Assembly: GCA_002085205.1 (NCBI GenBank)
Contig: NATF01000059.1
Coordinates: 1 to 15,110 of the forward strand
Source: Candidatus Cloacimonas sp. 4484_275
GTDB lineage: Bacteria > Cloacimonadota > Cloacimonadia > Cloacimonadales > TCS61
Reading direction: 5' to 3'
Length of the DNA stretch: 15,110 nt
Part shown: positions 13,721 to 15,110 of the stretch, piece by piece
How the letters are laid out: every line of letters starts with the position of its first letter
Numbering within the stretch: the stretch's first letter is position 1
The notes under the pieces: model-generated
The model's database searches: none
Seen by the model: only the letters and a program-made list of their open reading frames with translations
Told to the model about the DNA's origin: nothing
Program-made: the position numbers and the translations under genes

Positions 13721-14356
13721 ATGATAACAATCAAATGGTTTGGTCACAGTATGTGGAAAATTTCAGACGAAAATGTTTCTATCATAACAGATCCTTTCAC
13801 CGATATCGGTTATCCCATGCCGCAAAATGAAACCGCTGATATTGTTCTCTCGTCCCACGATCATTTTGACCACAACAATATTTCTTTGATAAAGGGAAAT
13901 CCTGAAGTTGTGAAAACCGACGGAGAATTCAACATTAAAAATGTTTATATCCGAATGTTTCCTGTTTGGCATGATGAAAATCGAGGAAAAGAACGCGGAA
14001 ATAATTTGTTAATGAAGTTTTCTTTGGCTGGAAAAAATTTCTTACATTGCGGAGATTTGGGTCATATGCTTCCCGACGAAATAATCGAAAAACTCGGAAA
14101 AATTGATGTTATATTTATCCCTGTGGGTGGATATTACACAATTGATGCAAAAACGGCAAAAGCAATTGTGGACAAATTAAGACCAAAAATTGTTTTTCCG
14201 ATGCATTACAAAACGCCGGTTCTTGATTTCCCGATTGCTAAAATTGATGATTATCTTGCTTTAATCAAGGATTATCGAAAAATTGCCGGAAACCTAATTA
14301 CTCTTTCGGAAAAAGATTTTCAACAAGAACAAACCATATTACTTGATTATGAATAA
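13721..14356 (+). CDS. Metallo-beta-lactamase-fold hydrolase (UlaG/YtkL-like)
   Basis: Metal-dependent hydrolase of the UlaG-like branch of the metallo-beta-lactamase superfamily; the substrate cannot be told from the sequence. At 211 residues it is complete. It opens with IKWFGHSMWKI and ITDPF, then the metal motif SSHDHFDHNNI (HxHxDH, about residues 46-51), HCGDLGH in the middle, PVGGYYTIDA and the final ligand segment VFPMHYKTP. An ideal AGGAGG lies seven bases before the ATG. It follows the DUF362 gene by 42 bases, so it may belong to the same transcript, and it overlaps the next gene by eight bases. No damage is seen. Confidence 0.92.
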   Translation: MITIKWFGHSMWKISDENVSIITDPFTDIGYPMPQNETADIVLSSHDHFDHNNISLIKGNPEVVKTDGEFNIKNVYIRMFPVWHDENRGKERGNNLLMKFSLAGKNFLHCGDLGHMLPDEIIEKLGKIDVIFIPVGGYYTIDAKTAKAIVDKLRPKIVFPMHYKTPVLDFPIAKIDDYLALIKDYRKIAGNLITLSEKDFQQEQTILLDYE

Positions 14357-14645
14357 CAAGAAAAAAACGCTGATTTTTTATTTGCTTATTATTGCTTTTC
14401 TTGTTTATATTGTTTTTTTTGATAGTTACAGCTTTTTTAAATTGTATAATCTGAAAAAAAGTTATAAAAGGCTTTATACGGATCTTGCAAAACAGCGGGA
14501 AGAAAATGAAAGATTAAGGAAAGAAAACGAGGAATTAAGAACTAACAATAAACTTTTAGAAAGAGAAGCTCGGAAACTTGGTATGCAGAAAAAAGGAGAA
14601 GAGGTTTTTATTTTTAAAGAGGAAAGTCCTAAGAAAAAGCCATAA
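14349..14645 (+). CDS. DivIC/FtsB-like septum formation initiator
   Basis: Small bitopic division protein of the FtsB/DivIC family, thought to act with FtsL and FtsQ/DivIB in the divisome. At 98 residues it has a short basic cytoplasmic start (NNKKK), one transmembrane helix (about 7-24, LIFYLLIIAFLVYIVFFD), a long leucine- and glutamate-rich coiled coil (about 35-78), and the family's closing motif REARKLGMQKKGEEVFIF. I chose the ATG at 14349, overlapping the hydrolase stop by eight bases, over a TTG six bases upstream. Translation is probably coupled to the hydrolase gene. Confidence 0.88.
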   Translation: MNNKKKTLIFYLLIIAFLVYIVFFDSYSFFKLYNLKKSYKRLYTDLAKQREENERLRKENEELRTNNKLLEREARKLGMQKKGEEVFIFKEESPKKKP

Positions 14646-14651
14646 AATTAA

Positions 14652-14679
14652 TTGACATTAAATTTCAAAAAAAAATTTG
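14652..14679 (+). promoter_or_regulatory. Putative promoter before the last gene
   Basis: A perfect TTGACA at 14652-14657 is followed 16 bases later by AATTTG (14674-14679). This is the same spacing and the same TTTG ending as the proposed promoter of the minus-strand operon. It lies about 50 bases before the ATG of the secreted protein and just after the DivIC stop. There is no TATAAT. Confidence 0.4.
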
Positions 14680-14729
14680 TTGGTTTTAATTAAATTGATA
14701 TTGAGAAGGAAAAAATTTAAGGAGGAAGA

Positions 14730-15110
14730 ATGAAAAAAAAATTAGGTTGGGATAAGGGAATAAAATTATTATTCTTATTATCATTTATGCTTGTTGGGAA
14801 TGTCTTGTTTGGTCAGGATGTTCTTCAACAATTTATGTACACGGATAATTATAATTTAGTAGTTCCGTTGTATTTGTCTGACGGAGTAACACCAATTCCA
14901 GACGGATGCCTAATTGAAGTAGTAATTACAAACACGGAAGATGTGTATGATTATTATGCCGATCCGCATGGGGAAATGCTTAATAACAATTTTGGCGTAG
15001 ATTATATGAATGGTGGTTTTTATGAAATTGGAGAAGGATTTTTCTTAACTACTGCATATTTTAATTGGGAAGATGATCCTGCTGATGTTATTCCTGAACC
15101 TGTGGCAGAA
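14730..15110 (+). CDS. Secreted protein of unknown function, 3' end outside window
   Basis: I do not recognise the family. The first 127 residues are visible. The start ATG has a strong AAGGAGG about five bases upstream. The protein begins with a basic stretch (MKKKLGWDKGIK), then a hydrophobic core (LLFLLSFMLVGNVLFG) and a likely signal-peptidase I site near FG-QD, so it should be exported. The mature part is rich in Asp, Asn, Tyr and Gly with beta-strand-like alternation (YNLVVPLYLSDG, LIEVVITNTEDVYDYY), consistent with an extracellular or outer-membrane-associated beta-domain. A repetitive or sorting domain could follow outside the window, but none is visible. Confidence 0.75.
   Translation, partial: MKKKLGWDKGIKLLFLLSFMLVGNVLFGQDVLQQFMYTDNYNLVVPLYLSDGVTPIPDGCLIEVVITNTEDVYDYYADPHGEMLNNNFGVDYMNGGFYEIGEGFFLTTAYFNWEDDPADVIPEPVAE

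Noticed and set aside
14343..14348. TTG at 14343 as start of the DivIC-like gene
   Set aside because: The ATG two codons later gives the usual short basic N-terminus and a simple overlap with the preceding stop.
1..15110. CRISPR arrays, insertion sequences, phage genes, tRNA genes, toxin-antitoxin pairs
   Set aside because: None seen on either strand. The only sizeable repeat is the 40-base duplication at 13221-13300, and all spacers are accounted for by the SRP RNA, promoters and terminator.

Overview
The window comes from an AT-rich, tightly packed bacterial genome with a Gram-negative, anaerobic character. The gene set (amino-acid-type flavin/Fe-S dehydrogenases, a YgfK-type oxidoreductase, compact housekeeping operons) is reminiscent of the FCB group, perhaps Candidatus Cloacimonadota. 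That placement is inferred from general resemblance only, not from a marker search.

Layout. (1) Positions 1-4968, minus strand: an eight-gene operon read leftward from a promoter near 5000. The order is membrane-anchored M23 peptidase, thiamine pyrophosphokinase, xseB, ispA-type prenyl synthase, dut, nadA, a TrmN6-type methyltransferase, and an FtsE-like ABC ATPase that leaves the window. Neighbours overlap or lie within about 20 bases of each other. (2) Positions 4969-5509: a spacer holding a large Alu-domain-type SRP RNA. (3) Positions 5510-7246, plus strand: hisS, a CIRCE-like operator, groES and trxA, closed by a strong hairpin terminator. (4) Positions 7196-9835, minus strand: a YgfK-like multidomain flavin/Fe-S oxidoreductase in three frames. 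(5) Positions 9887-13678, plus strand, divergent from it: a HcnA-HcnB-type fusion with extra ferredoxin and BFD domains, a DadA/HcnC-like amine or amino-acid dehydrogenase, and a DUF362-ferredoxin protein. Together with YgfK these look like one redox module that takes electrons from an amine or amino acid and passes them to NAD(P)H and ferredoxin. (6) Positions 13721-15110, plus strand: a metallo-beta-lactamase-fold hydrolase, a DivIC/FtsB-like septum protein and the start of a secreted protein.

The main caution is sequence integrity. At least nine places look as if tens to hundreds of bases are missing inside well-conserved genes: nadA, hisS, ygfK at three sites, the 5' end of the HcnAB-like gene, the DadA-like gene, the DUF362 gene, and probably trmN6. 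One gene also carries an exact 40-base tandem duplication. Two of these losses are in frame and leave open reading frames that look intact. Essential genes are hit along with accessory ones, and the lost parts include catalytic cores. The simplest reading is a scaffold whose gaps were closed without their sequence and in which one contig overlap was kept twice. The organism's real genes are probably whole. I found no CRISPR array, transposon, phage or tRNA gene.
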